Below are positions 1 to 8,997 of a stretch of 64,000 bases of DNA, piece after piece (the stretch's first letter is position 1; each line of letters begins with the position of its first letter). Position numbers and translations under genes: made by a program. The stretch lies in NCBI RefSeq assembly GCF_023272795.1, contig NZ_CP096829.1, forward strand, positions 1,426,001 to 1,490,000, given 5' to 3'. The notes under the pieces were generated by a model. The model saw nothing but the letters and a program-made list of their open reading frames with translations, was not told the DNA's origin and searched no databases. Origin of the DNA: Flavobacterium humidisoli (lineage in GTDB: Bacteria > Bacteroidota > Bacteroidia > Flavobacteriales > Flavobacteriaceae).

Positions 1-169
1 CAGTGTCAAAAACCTCTGCAGCCATTAAAGTTAAAACAGGGCGGATGCGTTTTCCGCCAAGTCCTAAAATATATTCTATAGGCTCGTAAAGATTTTTAGG
101 TTCTTTATGTATGTTTTGGCTTTGAAGATAATTGATGAAAAAATCTTGGTACTGACTTATATCGTGCAT
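1..169 (-). CDS. Polyprenyl synthetase family protein, N-terminal fragment
   Basis: The first 56 codons of a gene that continues beyond the left edge, read on the minus strand from the ATG at 169-167. The translation begins MHDISQYQDF and contains GLGGKRIRPVLTLMAAEVF. The GGKRIRP stretch is the conserved N-terminal signature of trans-isoprenyl diphosphate synthases, in which the Lys and Arg bind isopentenyl diphosphate. The enzyme would condense isopentenyl diphosphate with an allylic diphosphate to build quinone or other polyprenyl chains. The Asp-rich catalytic motifs lie outside the window, so chain length cannot be judged. Confidence 0.85.
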   Translation of the reverse strand, partial: MHDISQYQDFFINYLQSQNIHKEPKNLYEPIEYILGLGGKRIRPVLTLMAAEVFDT

Positions 170-311
170 AATGAATTCTGATTTCGAGGCTCAAAGATAC
201 AATTCAAATATGAATTTCAATTATTGAAATGATTAAAAGCTTCTTAAAGAATTGGAAAGGGTTCTTAACCATTCTCATTTCTAAGATGTTAAAATTTTTT
301 CTAAAAAACTT

Positions 312-391
312 GGAAACTTTTTTGGTATTTAGAGTTTCCTATCTATATTTGCAGCGTTATAATGGAAACTAAGAAAACTGTAAAAGTTTCC
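312..391. promoter_or_regulatory. Two GGAAACT/AGTTTCC operators upstream of the YceI gene
   Basis: GGAAACT at 312-318 pairs with AGTTTCC at 333-339, and GGAAACT at 364-370 pairs with AGTTTCC at 385-391. In both, half-site centres are 21 bases apart, about two helical turns, as suits a dimer or pair of dimers. The first site overlaps the promoter; the second sits in the 5' untranslated region. The same arms occur in front of the neighbouring TetR gene at 1005-1033, which suggests that regulator is the ligand (inference). Confidence 0.65.
321..351 (+). promoter_or_regulatory. Bacteroidota-type promoter for the YceI gene
   Basis: TTTG at 321-324 and TATATTTG at 344-351 with a 19-base spacer match the Bacteroidota consensus (-33 TTG, -7 TAnnTTTG). 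The -33 box lies between the two arms of the inverted repeat 312-339, so a protein bound there would be expected to block RNA polymerase. Confidence 0.75.
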
Positions 392-436
392 TTTAAGAGT
401 TTGAATGATTTATAAATTCAATTAAATCAAGTATTT

Positions 437-958
437 ATGAAAACAAAATGGACCTTAGATTCTAGCCAGTCAGATGTTTTATTAGAAATGAGAAGATCGA
501 GAACTGCATATATGAGTGGAAGCACAAATAAATTTGATGGCTATGTAAACATTGAAGATAATGAGATTGAAGATGCTTCGGTTGAATTTTCTTTGGATAT
601 CAACAACAAAAATGAAAGTTTCCAATCTATAGATGCTTATTTACAGCTTCAAGACTTTTTTGAAGAAGATGAGCATCCAATTATTAGCTTTAAATCGACT
701 TCATTTCAAAAAGTAAATCAGAACATCAATTTCTTCAAAGGAGATTTAACCATAAAAGACATTACAAGAGTAGTTGAATTGGATGCTGAATTTCTGGGAG
801 AAAATATTTATAATGGAGAAAAGAAAGTAGCTTTTGAAATTAAAGGAAATATAAAACGAGAAGACTTTGGTTTAGATTTTAACTCATTTAATCATTCTTC
901 TGGCGCCGCTTTGGGTAAAGACATCAAACTTATAGCAAATTTAGAATTTAGCATATAA
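437..958 (+). CDS. YceI family protein
   Basis: A 173-residue protein that fits the YceI-like lipocalin-fold domain along its whole length: it starts KTKWTLDSSQSDVLLEM, has the middle ...EHPIISFKSTSF and GDLTIKDITRVVELDAEF stretches, and ends with an ...REDFGLDFN-like strand. YceI domains bind isoprenoid or other hydrophobic ligands in a beta-barrel. There is no signal peptide, so it is probably cytoplasmic, unlike many YceI proteins. It is a separate unit upstream of the tetR-efflux operon, but carries the same inverted repeats in its promoter and is probably controlled by the same repressor. The biological ligand is unknown. Confidence 0.88.
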   Translation: MKTKWTLDSSQSDVLLEMRRSRTAYMSGSTNKFDGYVNIEDNEIEDASVEFSLDINNKNESFQSIDAYLQLQDFFEEDEHPIISFKSTSFQKVNQNINFFKGDLTIKDITRVVELDAEFLGENIYNGEKKVAFEIKGNIKREDFGLDFNSFNHSSGAALGKDIKLIANLEFSI

Positions 959-1004
959 ATCTTACTAAAAGAATAAATTAATGTAAAATTATTACAAAAA
1001 TATT

Positions 1005-1045
1005 GGAAACTATTTTTTTTGATTTTAGTTTCCAAAGTATATTTG
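1005..1045 (+). promoter_or_regulatory. Promoter and operator of the tetR-efflux operon
   Basis: GGAAACT 1005-1011 and AGTTTCC 1027-1033 form an inverted repeat (centres 22 bases apart) matching the two sites before the YceI gene. TTTG at 1018-1021 lies between the arms and TATATTTG follows at 1038-1045 (16-base spacer, slightly short). The arrangement predicts autorepression. Confidence 0.65.
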
Positions 1046-1067
1046 TAAGGCAATTCGAGAATTTAAA

Positions 1068-1667
1068 ATGAAAGAGAAGATTATAGCAAAAGCAAGCGAG
1101 TTATTTTTAAAGCTTGGTTTTAAGAGTGTTACAATGGATGATATTGCAGGTGAAATGTGTATTTCGAAAAAAACGATTTACAAATATTTCTGCAACAAGG
1201 AAATCTTGATTGAGGAAAGCACATCATTAGTTCATGGCCAAGTGCACGAAATCATGGATACGATTATAGCGAAGAATTATAATGCTATTCATGAAAATTT
1301 TGAGATTAGAGAAATGTTTCGTGATATGTTTAAAAACAACATGGACACATCGCCAATCTACCAGTTAAAAAAGCACTATCCAGAGATTTACCAAAACATC
1401 TTGTCTTATGAAATTGATCAGTGCACACAGCTTTTTAGGGAAAATATTGAAAAGGGAATCCGTGAAGGACTTTACAGAAGCGATTTGAATGTAGAGGTTT
1501 ATGTGAAATTTTACTATACACTGGTTTTTCATATTAACGAAAATACTGTTTCTGAAAGCGAAGCACAAAGAATTGAGCTAGAGGCATTAGAATATCATAC
1601 ACGAGCAATGGCGACTGAAAAAGGAGTCGAGGAATTAGAAAAGCAGCTAAAAAGAATAAAAAATTAA
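1068..1667 (+). CDS. TetR/AcrR family transcriptional regulator
   Basis: A 199-residue regulator with an N-terminal TetR helix-turn-helix: KIIAKASELFLKLGFKSVTM, then DDIAGEMCISKKTIYKYFCNKEIL, the classic D-x-IA-x9-T-x-Y-x-YF pattern (residues about 5-50). The rest is a helical ligand-binding domain. It lies 93 bases upstream of a TolC gene and the two RND genes, all on the same strand, so it is most likely the local repressor of the pump, released by a pump substrate. An inverted repeat overlaps its own promoter and recurs upstream of the YceI gene. The inducer cannot be deduced. Confidence 0.92.
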   Translation: MKEKIIAKASELFLKLGFKSVTMDDIAGEMCISKKTIYKYFCNKEILIEESTSLVHGQVHEIMDTIIAKNYNAIHENFEIREMFRDMFKNNMDTSPIYQLKKHYPEIYQNILSYEIDQCTQLFRENIEKGIREGLYRSDLNVEVYVKFYYTLVFHINENTVSESEAQRIELEALEYHTRAMATEKGVEELEKQLKRIKN

Positions 1668-1760
1668 TTCATCCAAATATATTCAATCGTCATTATTCTG
1701 AGAGAGGATGGGATATGACGATACTATCTCAAAATTTAAAAAATAAATATTTAACTACTT

Positions 1761-3095
1761 ATGAAAAGAATCTTTCTTATAGTTTTGTGTACAATAGGCA
1801 TAACCGCCGGCGCACAAGTCAAAACCTTAACCTTGAAAGAGGCTGTTACATACGCGCTTGAAAATAAAGCCGATGCAAAGAAGGCAAAGCTTCAGGTTGA
1901 AAACAGCGAATATAAAATTCAAGAAATACGTTCGAGAGCATTACCACAAATAACTGCAAATGGTAACTTAACATATAACCCTATTATTCAAACTACCGTT
2001 ATTGATGGAGCAGGATTTGGACAGCCAGGAACAACAATTCAGGCTGCTTTTGGTCAGAAATGGACATCAACAGCAGGGGTTTCTTTAACTCAGGCAATAT
2101 TTGATCAGGCGGTTTTTACAGGATTAAGAGCAGCACAGTCTACACGTGAATTTTATCAAATTAATAGTCAGTTGACAGACGAACAAGTTATTGAAAGAGT
2201 TGCGAATAACTACTACTCTGTTTATGTACAGCGCGAAAGACTAATTTTATTAGACAGTAACTATGTAAATACTCAAAAAGTTCGTGATATTGTACAGGGG
2301 CAATTTGATAACGGTTTGGCTAAAAAAATAGATTTAGATCGTATTATTGTTAAAATGTCTAACATTGACACAGAGCGTCAGCAAGTTAAAAACCAAATTG
2401 AACTGCAAGAAAATGCCCTGAAATTCTATATGGGTATGCCTATTGAATCTCAATTTGTGATGCCTAAAGAAGAATTTGAAGTGGTGCCGGCTTCTCTAAC
2501 AGAAGAGCCAAATGTTGAAAACAGAACAGAATATCTTCTTTTAAAGAAACAAGAAGAGCTTTTAGTATTTAATAAAAAGGCAATTCAGGCAGAATATTAC
2601 CCTACACTTTCATTGACTGCTGGTTATAACTATATTGGTCAAGGTCCACAATTTCCTTGGTTTGCAAAACCATCTTCTGGAGTATATTGGTCAGATTTCT
2701 CTGGAATTGGATTAAATTTAAGAGTGCCAATTTTTACAGGTTTCGGAACTCGTTCTAGAGTAAGACAAGCCGATGTAGAAATCAGATCTCTTCAAGAAGA
2801 TATCAAAGACACTAAACTTTCTCTTGATTTAGATTATAGAAATGCGATGGCACAGATTAATAATAATCTTGTGACTATTGAGAATCAGAGAGAAAACATG
2901 CGTTTAGCGTTAGAAATTTTAGGAAATACCAAAAACAATTACCTTCAAGGTTTAGCATCTTTAACCGATTTGTTAGACGCAGAAAATGCATCGCTTGAAG
3001 CTCAAAATAACTTTACAAGAGCAGTTTTAAATTATAAAATTGCCGAAATATCTCTAATCAAATCGAAAGGCGAACTTAAATCTCTTACTAAATAA
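1761..3095 (+). CDS. TolC family outer membrane efflux protein
   Basis: A 444-residue protein with an N-terminal signal peptide (KRIFLIVLCTIGITAGAQ) and the repeated helical-hairpin layout of TolC: TLKEAVTYALENKADAKKAK near the N terminus, a second ...NQIELQENALKFYMGMP, and a C-terminal DLLDAENASLEAQNNF. It would form the trimeric outer membrane duct of the tripartite pump with the next two genes. It is the first structural gene after tetR; the stop is 12 bases from the following start, so the genes are co-transcribed. Confidence 0.93.
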   Translation: MKRIFLIVLCTIGITAGAQVKTLTLKEAVTYALENKADAKKAKLQVENSEYKIQEIRSRALPQITANGNLTYNPIIQTTVIDGAGFGQPGTTIQAAFGQKWTSTAGVSLTQAIFDQAVFTGLRAAQSTREFYQINSQLTDEQVIERVANNYYSVYVQRERLILLDSNYVNTQKVRDIVQGQFDNGLAKKIDLDRIIVKMSNIDTERQQVKNQIELQENALKFYMGMPIESQFVMPKEEFEVVPASLTEEPNVENRTEYLLLKKQEELLVFNKKAIQAEYYPTLSLTAGYNYIGQGPQFPWFAKPSSGVYWSDFSGIGLNLRVPIFTGFGTRSRVRQADVEIRSLQEDIKDTKLSLDLDYRNAMAQINNNLVTIENQRENMRLALEILGNTKNNYLQGLASLTDLLDAENASLEAQNNFTRAVLNYKIAEISLIKSKGELKSLTK

Positions 3096-3107
3096 CAAAT
3101 TATTACA

Positions 3108-4175
3108 ATGAAGAAAATAATTATAACAATCGTAATCATAGTCGTGGCTTTTGTCGGGATTAACTACATTCTAAATAAAAACAAAACAGAAAACGAAGCG
3201 AAAACAGCAATTGTAGCAGAAAAAAATGCAGCGGTTTCTGTAAAAGTAGCTACAGTAAAAACAGAAGATGTTAACTTAGGTTTTACTGCAAACGGAAACT
3301 TTGCACCGATTCAGGAATTGACTTTTTCTGCTGAAAAATCAGGAAAAGTAATTAGTGTTTTAGTTAAAGAAGGTGACTACGTAAGAGTAGGACAAACTCT
3401 TTTAACAGTAAGAGGCGATGTTATCAATGTAAATGCTCAAGCAGCAGAAGCAGCATACCAAAACGCAAAATCTGATTATGCTAGATACGAAAATGCTTTC
3501 AAAACGGGTGGTGTTACAAAACAACAATTAGATCAAGCAAAATTGGCTTTGACTAATGCTCAATCTAACTATACTCAGGCTAAAATTAATGTTGGGGATA
3601 CAAGAGTAAAAGCTCCAATTAACGGATACATCAATAAAAAATATATCGAACCAGGTTCTATTTTAGCTGGAATGCCTGCAACTGCTTTATTTGATATCGT
3701 AAATGTTTCTAAATTAAAATTGACTGTTACTGTAAACGAAACTCAAGTTGCTAGTTTAAAATTAGGACAAACGGTAGATATTACAGCAAGTGTTTATCCT
3801 GATAAGTCATTTAGCGGAAAAATTACTTTTATCGCTGCAAAAGCAGATGCGTCTTTAAATTTCCCTGTTGAAATTGAGATTACAAACAATGCAAACAATG
3901 ACCTAAAAGCAGGTATGTATGGAACTGCAAACTTTGGTGCTAAAAACCAAAAACAAAACTTGAAAGTTGTTCCTAGAAATGCTTTTGTTGGAAGTGTGAG
4001 CAGCAACGAAATCTTTGTTGTAGAAAACAATGTTGCAAAATTGAAAAAAGTTGTAGCTGGAAGAATTTTAGGAGATAAAGTTGAAATCATTAATGGTTTA
4101 AATGACGGAGAAGTAGTAATTATTACAGGTCAGATCAACCTACAAGACGGAAATACAGTAGAAATTATTAAATAA
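3108..4175 (+). CDS. RND efflux periplasmic adaptor (membrane-fusion protein)
   Basis: A 355-residue HlyD/AcrA-type adaptor. Residues about 3-21 are a membrane anchor (IIITIVIIVVAFVGINYI). A lipoyl half-motif (GKVISVLVKEGDYVRVGQTL), a short coiled-coil hairpin (AAEAAYQNAKSDYARYENAF), the second lipoyl half (VKAPINGYINKKYIEPGSIL) and beta-barrel domains follow in the usual order. It links the inner membrane RND pump encoded next with TolC encoded just before. No lipobox Cys is present. Confidence 0.93.
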   Translation: MKKIIITIVIIVVAFVGINYILNKNKTENEAKTAIVAEKNAAVSVKVATVKTEDVNLGFTANGNFAPIQELTFSAEKSGKVISVLVKEGDYVRVGQTLLTVRGDVINVNAQAAEAAYQNAKSDYARYENAFKTGGVTKQQLDQAKLALTNAQSNYTQAKINVGDTRVKAPINGYINKKYIEPGSILAGMPATALFDIVNVSKLKLTVTVNETQVASLKLGQTVDITASVYPDKSFSGKITFIAAKADASLNFPVEIEITNNANNDLKAGMYGTANFGAKNQKQNLKVVPRNAFVGSVSSNEIFVVENNVAKLKKVVAGRILGDKVEIINGLNDGEVVIITGQINLQDGNTVEIIK

Positions 4176-4177
4176 TT

Positions 4178-4240
4178 TAAAGCATTAAGCTATAAGCCGT
4201 AAGCTATAAGCTTATTGCCTAGAGCTTAAAGCCTAAAGCA
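4178..4240. repeat. AAGCTATAAGC/AAGCTTAAAGC dispersed repeat
   Basis: A short intergenic tract of iterated AAGCTATAAGC, GCTTATTGC and GCTTAAAGC words between the adaptor and pump genes. The same vocabulary recurs at 55895-56050 between leuD and leuC. It does not code and splits an otherwise tight operon by 71 bases. Confidence 0.55.
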
Positions 4241-4246
4241 ATAAAT

Positions 4247-7200
4247 ATGAAATTAGCCGAAATATCCATAAAACGTCCGTCGTTGGTAATTGTATTGTTT
4301 ACAATTCTGACTCTTGGTGGATTGTTCAGCTACAGCCAATTAGGCTACGAGCTGATCCCAAAATTCGAAACCAACGTTATTACGGTTTCAACTGTATATC
4401 CTGGAGCTTCTCCAAGTGAGGTTGAAAATACAGTGACAAAGAAAATTGAAGATGCGATTGCGTCTCTGGAAAATATCAAGAAAATTGATTCTAAATCGTA
4501 TGAATCTCTTTCTGTAGTGTCGATTACATTGACATCAAATGCAAATGTTGATATTTCGATGAACGATGCGCAACGTAAAATTAATGCCATTTTAAGTGAT
4601 CTTCCAGATGATGCAGATCCGCCGTCATTGACTAAATTCTCTTTGAGTGATTTACCAATTATGACGCTTGGTGCGAATGGAAAAATGGATGAAGCAGCGT
4701 TTTACGATTTGATCGATAAAAAGATTGCACCTGTTTTATCTCGTGTACAAGGTGTGGCACAGGTAAACATTATTGGTGGTCAGGAACGTGAGATTCAGGT
4801 AAATCTTGATGCTGTTAAAATGCAGGGTTACGGACTTTCTGTTCCTCAGGTACAACAGACAATTTTGACTTCAAATTTGGATTTCCCAACAGGAAATATC
4901 CAGACTCGTAACCAAAAAATCTTAATCCGTTTAGCAGGTAAATATAAAAACGTAGATGAATTAAGGAACTTAGTGGTTTCTTCTCAAAACGGAATACAAG
5001 TTCGTTTAGGAGATATCGCTGACGTTCAGGATACACAAAAAATTGCAGAAAAAATTGCACGTGTAGATCAAAAAAGTGCGATTGTACTTCAAATCGTAAA
5101 ACAATCAGATGCGAATGCCGTTGCGGTAAGTGAGCAGTTGATTAAGACAATTAAAACTTTAGAGAACGATTACAAATCGGCTCAATTGAAGTTGGAAGTA
5201 GCAAAAGACAGTACAGTCTTTACTCTTGAAGCAGCAGATTCTGTTGTACACGATTTATTAATTGCGGTTATTCTGGTAGCTTTCGTAATGTTGTTCTTCT
5301 TGCACAGTATTAGAAACTCATTGATTGTAATGGTATCTATTCCAGCATCTTTGATTGCTACGTTTATCGGAATTTATTTATTAGGTTATACGCTTAACTT
5401 AATGTCTTTACTTGGTTTATCTCTTGTTGTTGGTATTCTTGTGGATGACGCGATTGTGGTATTAGAAAATATTTACAGACACATGGAGATGGGTAAAAGC
5501 CGAATCCGTGCAGCTTATGATGGAACTGCCGAAATTGGTGCAACGGTAACTTCGATTACATTAGTAATTGTGGTAGTGTTCTTGCCAATTGCAATGAGTA
5601 CAGGATTAGTATCGAACATTATTACGCAATTCTGTGTTACCGTAATTATCTCTACGATGTTCTCATTATTGGCTTCGTTTACAATTATTCCGTGGTTGTC
5701 TTCTCGTTTTGGAAAACTAGAGCATATTGAAGGTAAAAACATTTTCGGAAAAGTCATATTAGGATTTGAAAGCTACCTAACTCGTTTTACTAACTGGGTA
5801 TCAAACTTGCTTAACTGGTGTTTAGATCACTACATTAAAACAATGGGAGTTATTCTAGTATTGTTTTTTGGAACGATCTTCTGGTTAATGGGAGGTGGAT
5901 ATATTGGAGGAGAGTTCTTCGCATCATCTGATAGTGGTGAGTTCTTAGTTCAAATCGAGATGCCAAAAGATGCTTCATTAGAGCAAACTAACTTTATGAC
6001 GCAAAAAGCGGAAGCTTTCTTAAAAGGAGAGAAATATGTTTTCAGCCAAATTACAACTGTAGGACAAACCAGTGAAGGTTTAGGAGCTGCTCAGGCAACT
6101 GCTTACAAAGCTGAGATTGACGTTAAAATGATCGAGCAAAAAGATCGTACAGACGATGCCAACGTATACGCTGCAAAAGTAAAACGTAAATTAGAAAAAG
6201 TTTTAGTTGGCGCAAAAGTTAAAACGGTTCCAGTAGGTATTTTAGGTACCGCTGAGGATGCGACTTTAGGTTTGATTGTAACAGGTCCAAACGTAGAAAG
6301 CGCGATGAAATTTGCAAAAATGGCTGAAGCTGAATTACGAACTATTCCTGGAACAACTGAGATTAAATTAACAGTTGAGGACGGAAACCCTGAGATCAAC
6401 GTTCAAGTTGATAGAGATAAAATGGCCGCTTTAGGATTAACACTTCAAACGGTTGGTTTAACTATGCAAACAGCTTACAGTGGTAATACCGATGGTAAAT
6501 TTAGAGCTGGTGAATACGAATATGACATCAATATCAAATACAACGAATTTGATAGAAAAAACATCACAGACGTTAGTAATTTGATTTTCATCAACAATGC
6601 TGGTCAGCAAATTAAATTAAACCAATTTGCAACGATTACTGAAGGTTCTGGACCAAGTAAATTAGAGCGTAGAGATAAAACAGCTTCTGTAACTGTACAA
6701 GGTCAGAACGTTGGGGTGCCAGCAGGAACAATCGTTCAGCAATGGCAAGCAAAACTGGATAAATTGCAAAAACCAACCGGAGTTAACTACATCTGGGGTG
6801 GTGACCAAGAGAACCAATCTGAAGGATTTGGTACTTTAGGAATTGCATTATTAGCCGCTATTATTTTGGTTTACCTTGTAATGGTTGGATTATATGACAG
6901 CTTCGTTCACCCATTTGTCGTATTATTTGCTATTCCGCTATCGTTCATTGGAGTTTTATTTGCCTTAGCATTAACAAACAACACTTTAAATATCTTTACG
7001 ATCTTAGGGGTAATCATGTTGATTGGTCTGGTGTGTAAGAATGCGATCATGCTTGTCGATTATACGAATCAACGAAGAGCGGCTGGAGAATCAATTAGAA
7101 ATGCTCTAATCCAAGCAAACCACGCTCGTTTACGTCCGATCTTGATGACAACAATTGCGATGGTATTTGGTATGTTCCCAATTGCATTAGCATCTGGAGC

Positions 7201-7423
7201 TGGAGCTGAATGGAAAAACGGATTAGCATGGGTAATCATTGGAGGTTTGATTTCATCATTATTCCTTACTTTGATTGTTGTGCCAGTTATCTACGATATT
7301 ATGGAGAAAATTATCCGTAAGTTCTCTAAAGGAGAAAAAATCGATTACGAAGCTGAAATGCATGCTGATTATGTGCCAGCAGAAGTTAGTGAAGACGGTT
7401 TTAATCCGAAACATACACATTAA
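4247..7423 (+). CDS. RND family efflux transporter permease (AcrB/HAE1 type)
   Basis: A 1058-residue inner membrane pump. It starts MKLAEISIKRPSLVIVLF with the first membrane helix, then the porter motif YPGASPSEVE, a six-helix bundle around residues 335-490 containing VVGILVDDAIVVLEN (the proton-relay Asp pair) and a second bundle near the C terminus with IGLVCKNAIMLVDY. Length and duplicated architecture are typical of the HAE1/AcrB family. It works with the adaptor and TolC immediately upstream as a proton-driven tripartite exporter of drugs or other amphiphiles. Confidence 0.95.
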   Translation: MKLAEISIKRPSLVIVLFTILTLGGLFSYSQLGYELIPKFETNVITVSTVYPGASPSEVENTVTKKIEDAIASLENIKKIDSKSYESLSVVSITLTSNANVDISMNDAQRKINAILSDLPDDADPPSLTKFSLSDLPIMTLGANGKMDEAAFYDLIDKKIAPVLSRVQGVAQVNIIGGQEREIQVNLDAVKMQGYGLSVPQVQQTILTSNLDFPTGNIQTRNQKILIRLAGKYKNVDELRNLVVSSQNGIQVRLGDIADVQDTQKIAEKIARVDQKSAIVLQIVKQSDANAVAVSEQLIKTIKTLENDYKSAQLKLEVAKDSTVFTLEAADSVVHDLLIAVILVAFVMLFFLHSIRNSLIVMVSIPASLIATFIGIYLLGYTLNLMSLLGLSLVVGILVDDAIVVLENIYRHMEMGKSRIRAAYDGTAEIGATVTSITLVIVVVFLPIAMSTGLVSNIITQFCVTVIISTMFSLLASFTIIPWLSSRFGKLEHIEGKNIFGKVILGFESYLTRFTNWVSNLLNWCLDHYIKTMGVILVLFFGTIFWLMGGGYIGGEFFASSDSGEFLVQIEMPKDASLEQTNFMTQKAEAFLKGEKYVFSQITTVGQTSEGLGAAQATAYKAEIDVKMIEQKDRTDDANVYAAKVKRKLEKVLVGAKVKTVPVGILGTAEDATLGLIVTGPNVESAMKFAKMAEAELRTIPGTTEIKLTVEDGNPEINVQVDRDKMAALGLTLQTVGLTMQTAYSGNTDGKFRAGEYEYDINIKYNEFDRKNITDVSNLIFINNAGQQIKLNQFATITEGSGPSKLERRDKTASVTVQGQNVGVPAGTIVQQWQAKLDKLQKPTGVNYIWGGDQENQSEGFGTLGIALLAAIILVYLVMVGLYDSFVHPFVVLFAIPLSFIGVLFALALTNNTLNIFTILGVIMLIGLVCKNAIMLVDYTNQRRAAGESIRNALIQANHARLRPILMTTIAMVFGMFPIALASGAGAEWKNGLAWVIIGGLISSLFLTLIVVPVIYDIMEKIIRKFSKGEKIDYEAEMHADYVPAEVSEDGFNPKHTH

Positions 7424-7441
7424 TAGTTTTGATTTTCAATA

Positions 7442-7519
7442 GAAATTCCAAAGTCCGAAATTGGAATTTCCCCATTAGAATCCCAAGTTCCTTCAATTAG
7501 GAATTTGGGATTTTTTTTT
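7442..7519 (+). terminator. Inverted repeat plus terminator after the RND operon
   Basis: GAAATTCCAA 7442-7451 pairs exactly with TTGGAATTTC 7461-7470. Immediately after, AATCCCAA..TTCCT (7479-7492) pairs with AGGAA..TTGGGATT ending near 7511, followed by nine T's. The second hairpin is a plausible intrinsic terminator. Both are built from the TTGGAATTT word found in several other gaps of the window. Confidence 0.7.
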
Positions 7520-7687
7520 GATTCTTGAAAAATATAGAGATAAATTTTAAATCATTTCATAATGAAATTCAAGTTCATTCAAATTGGAATTTGGAATTTT
7601 AGTATTGGAATTTTAGCCTTGAGATTTGGAATTTTTCTATTGTTAATTGAAAAATCTGTTTATTTGCATCACCTTACTAAAATAACT

Positions 7688-8926
7688 ATGCTACAAAAAG
7701 ATAAATCTGCAGCGATTGGTTTTATTTTCATAACCATGTTAATTGACATTACAGGATGGGGAATTATTATTCCTGTTATACCAAAATTAATCGAAGAATT
7801 AATTCACGGAGACATCAGTGAAGCCGCAAAAATTGGTGGCTGGTTGACTTTCGCGTATGCGATAACCCAATTTGTATTTGCTCCTGTAATTGGAAATTTG
7901 AGTGATAAATTCGGAAGAAGGCCAATCATATTAATTTCCCTTTTTGGATTTTCTTTAGATTATATTTTATTGGCATTCTCGCCAACCATTATTTGGCTTT
8001 TTATCGGAAGGATTATTGCTGGAGTCACTGGCGCAAGTATAACAACTGCTTCAGCTTATATTGCAGATGTTAGTACGCCTGAAAATAGAGCCAAAAACTT
8101 TGGATTAGTCGGCGCCGCTTTCGGATTAGGATTTATAATCGGACCAGTTATTGGGGGGCTTTTAGGCCAGTACGGATCGCGAGTTCCTTTTTATGCTGCA
8201 GCCATTTTATGTATGGTAAACTTTCTTTATGGATTTTTCATTTTGCCAGAATCACTTAAAAAAGAAAACCGCAGACCTTTCGATTGGAAACGGGCCAATC
8301 CAATTGGAGCAATTTTAGGTTTGAGAAAATACCCAACTTTAATTGGTTTAATTGCCGCAATATTTTTGTTGTATGTAGGTTCTCATGCGGTACAAAGCAA
8401 TTGGAGTTTCTTCACCATTTATCAATTTAATTGGAATGAAAGAATGATTGGAATTTCTTTAGGAATAATTGGTCTTTTGGTAGGAGTTGTGCAAGGTGGA
8501 TTGGTGCGTTATATTAATCCGAAGATTGGAAACGAGAAAAGTATTTACATTGGTTTAGCTTTATATACAATTGGAATGTTGTTGTTTGCTTTTGCAACAG
8601 AAAGCTGGATGATGTTTGTGTTTTTAATTCCGTATTGTCTTGGCGGAATTGCTGGACCAGCACTACAATCTGTTGTTGCAAGTAAAGTAGAACCGAGCGA
8701 GCAAGGAGAAATTCAAGGAACTTTAACCAGTTTAATGAGTGCTTCTTCTATTATTGGTCCGCCAATGATGGCTAATACCTTTTATTTTTTCACGCACGAT
8801 GATGCACCGTTTAAATTTGCTGGAGCACCTTTTATTTTAGGAGGAGTTTTAATGTTGCTAAGTACAGTTGTTGCTTATTTTTCGTTGAAAAAACATGTTG
8901 TTCCGCAAACCGAAAAGGAACAGTAA
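7688..8926 (+). CDS. MFS transporter, TCR/Tet-like
   Basis: A 412-residue major facilitator protein starting MLQKDKSAAIGFIFITMLID. It has the signature between helices 2 and 3 (GNLSDKFGRRPIILIS) and the antiporter-type motif SAYIADVSTPENRAKNFGLVGAAFGLGFIIGP (split over residues about 120-150), both typical of the tetracycline-resistance-like TCR family. An in-frame ATG at 7562 exists, but the 42 extra residues are encoded by the TTGGAATTT intergenic repeat and by a promoter-like TTTATTTG at 7659-7666, so the ATG at 7688 is chosen. Substrate unknown. Confidence 0.88.
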   Translation: MLQKDKSAAIGFIFITMLIDITGWGIIIPVIPKLIEELIHGDISEAAKIGGWLTFAYAITQFVFAPVIGNLSDKFGRRPIILISLFGFSLDYILLAFSPTIIWLFIGRIIAGVTGASITTASAYIADVSTPENRAKNFGLVGAAFGLGFIIGPVIGGLLGQYGSRVPFYAAAILCMVNFLYGFFILPESLKKENRRPFDWKRANPIGAILGLRKYPTLIGLIAAIFLLYVGSHAVQSNWSFFTIYQFNWNERMIGISLGIIGLLVGVVQGGLVRYINPKIGNEKSIYIGLALYTIGMLLFAFATESWMMFVFLIPYCLGGIAGPALQSVVASKVEPSEQGEIQGTLTSLMSASSIIGPPMMANTFYFFTHDDAPFKFAGAPFILGGVLMLLSTVVAYFSLKKHVVPQTEKEQ

Positions 8927-8950
8927 AAAGGTATTTTTGAAAGTAAAAAA

Positions 8951-8985
8951 GCCTTCATATTTAAATTATGAAGGCTTTTTTTATT
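8951..8985. terminator. Bidirectional terminator between converging genes
   Basis: AAAAAGCCTTCAT and ATGAAGGCTTTTT form a perfect stem around 8946-8980 with a T-run on one side and an A-run on the other, placed between the MFS gene and the converging adhesin gene. Confidence 0.85.
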
Positions 8986-8997
8986 TGTAGCGAATTT

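Noticed and set aside
7562..7687. N-terminal extension of the MFS transporter
   Set aside because: The extra 42 residues are translated from a TTGGAATTT intergenic repeat and a promoter-like box; the family start is at 7688.
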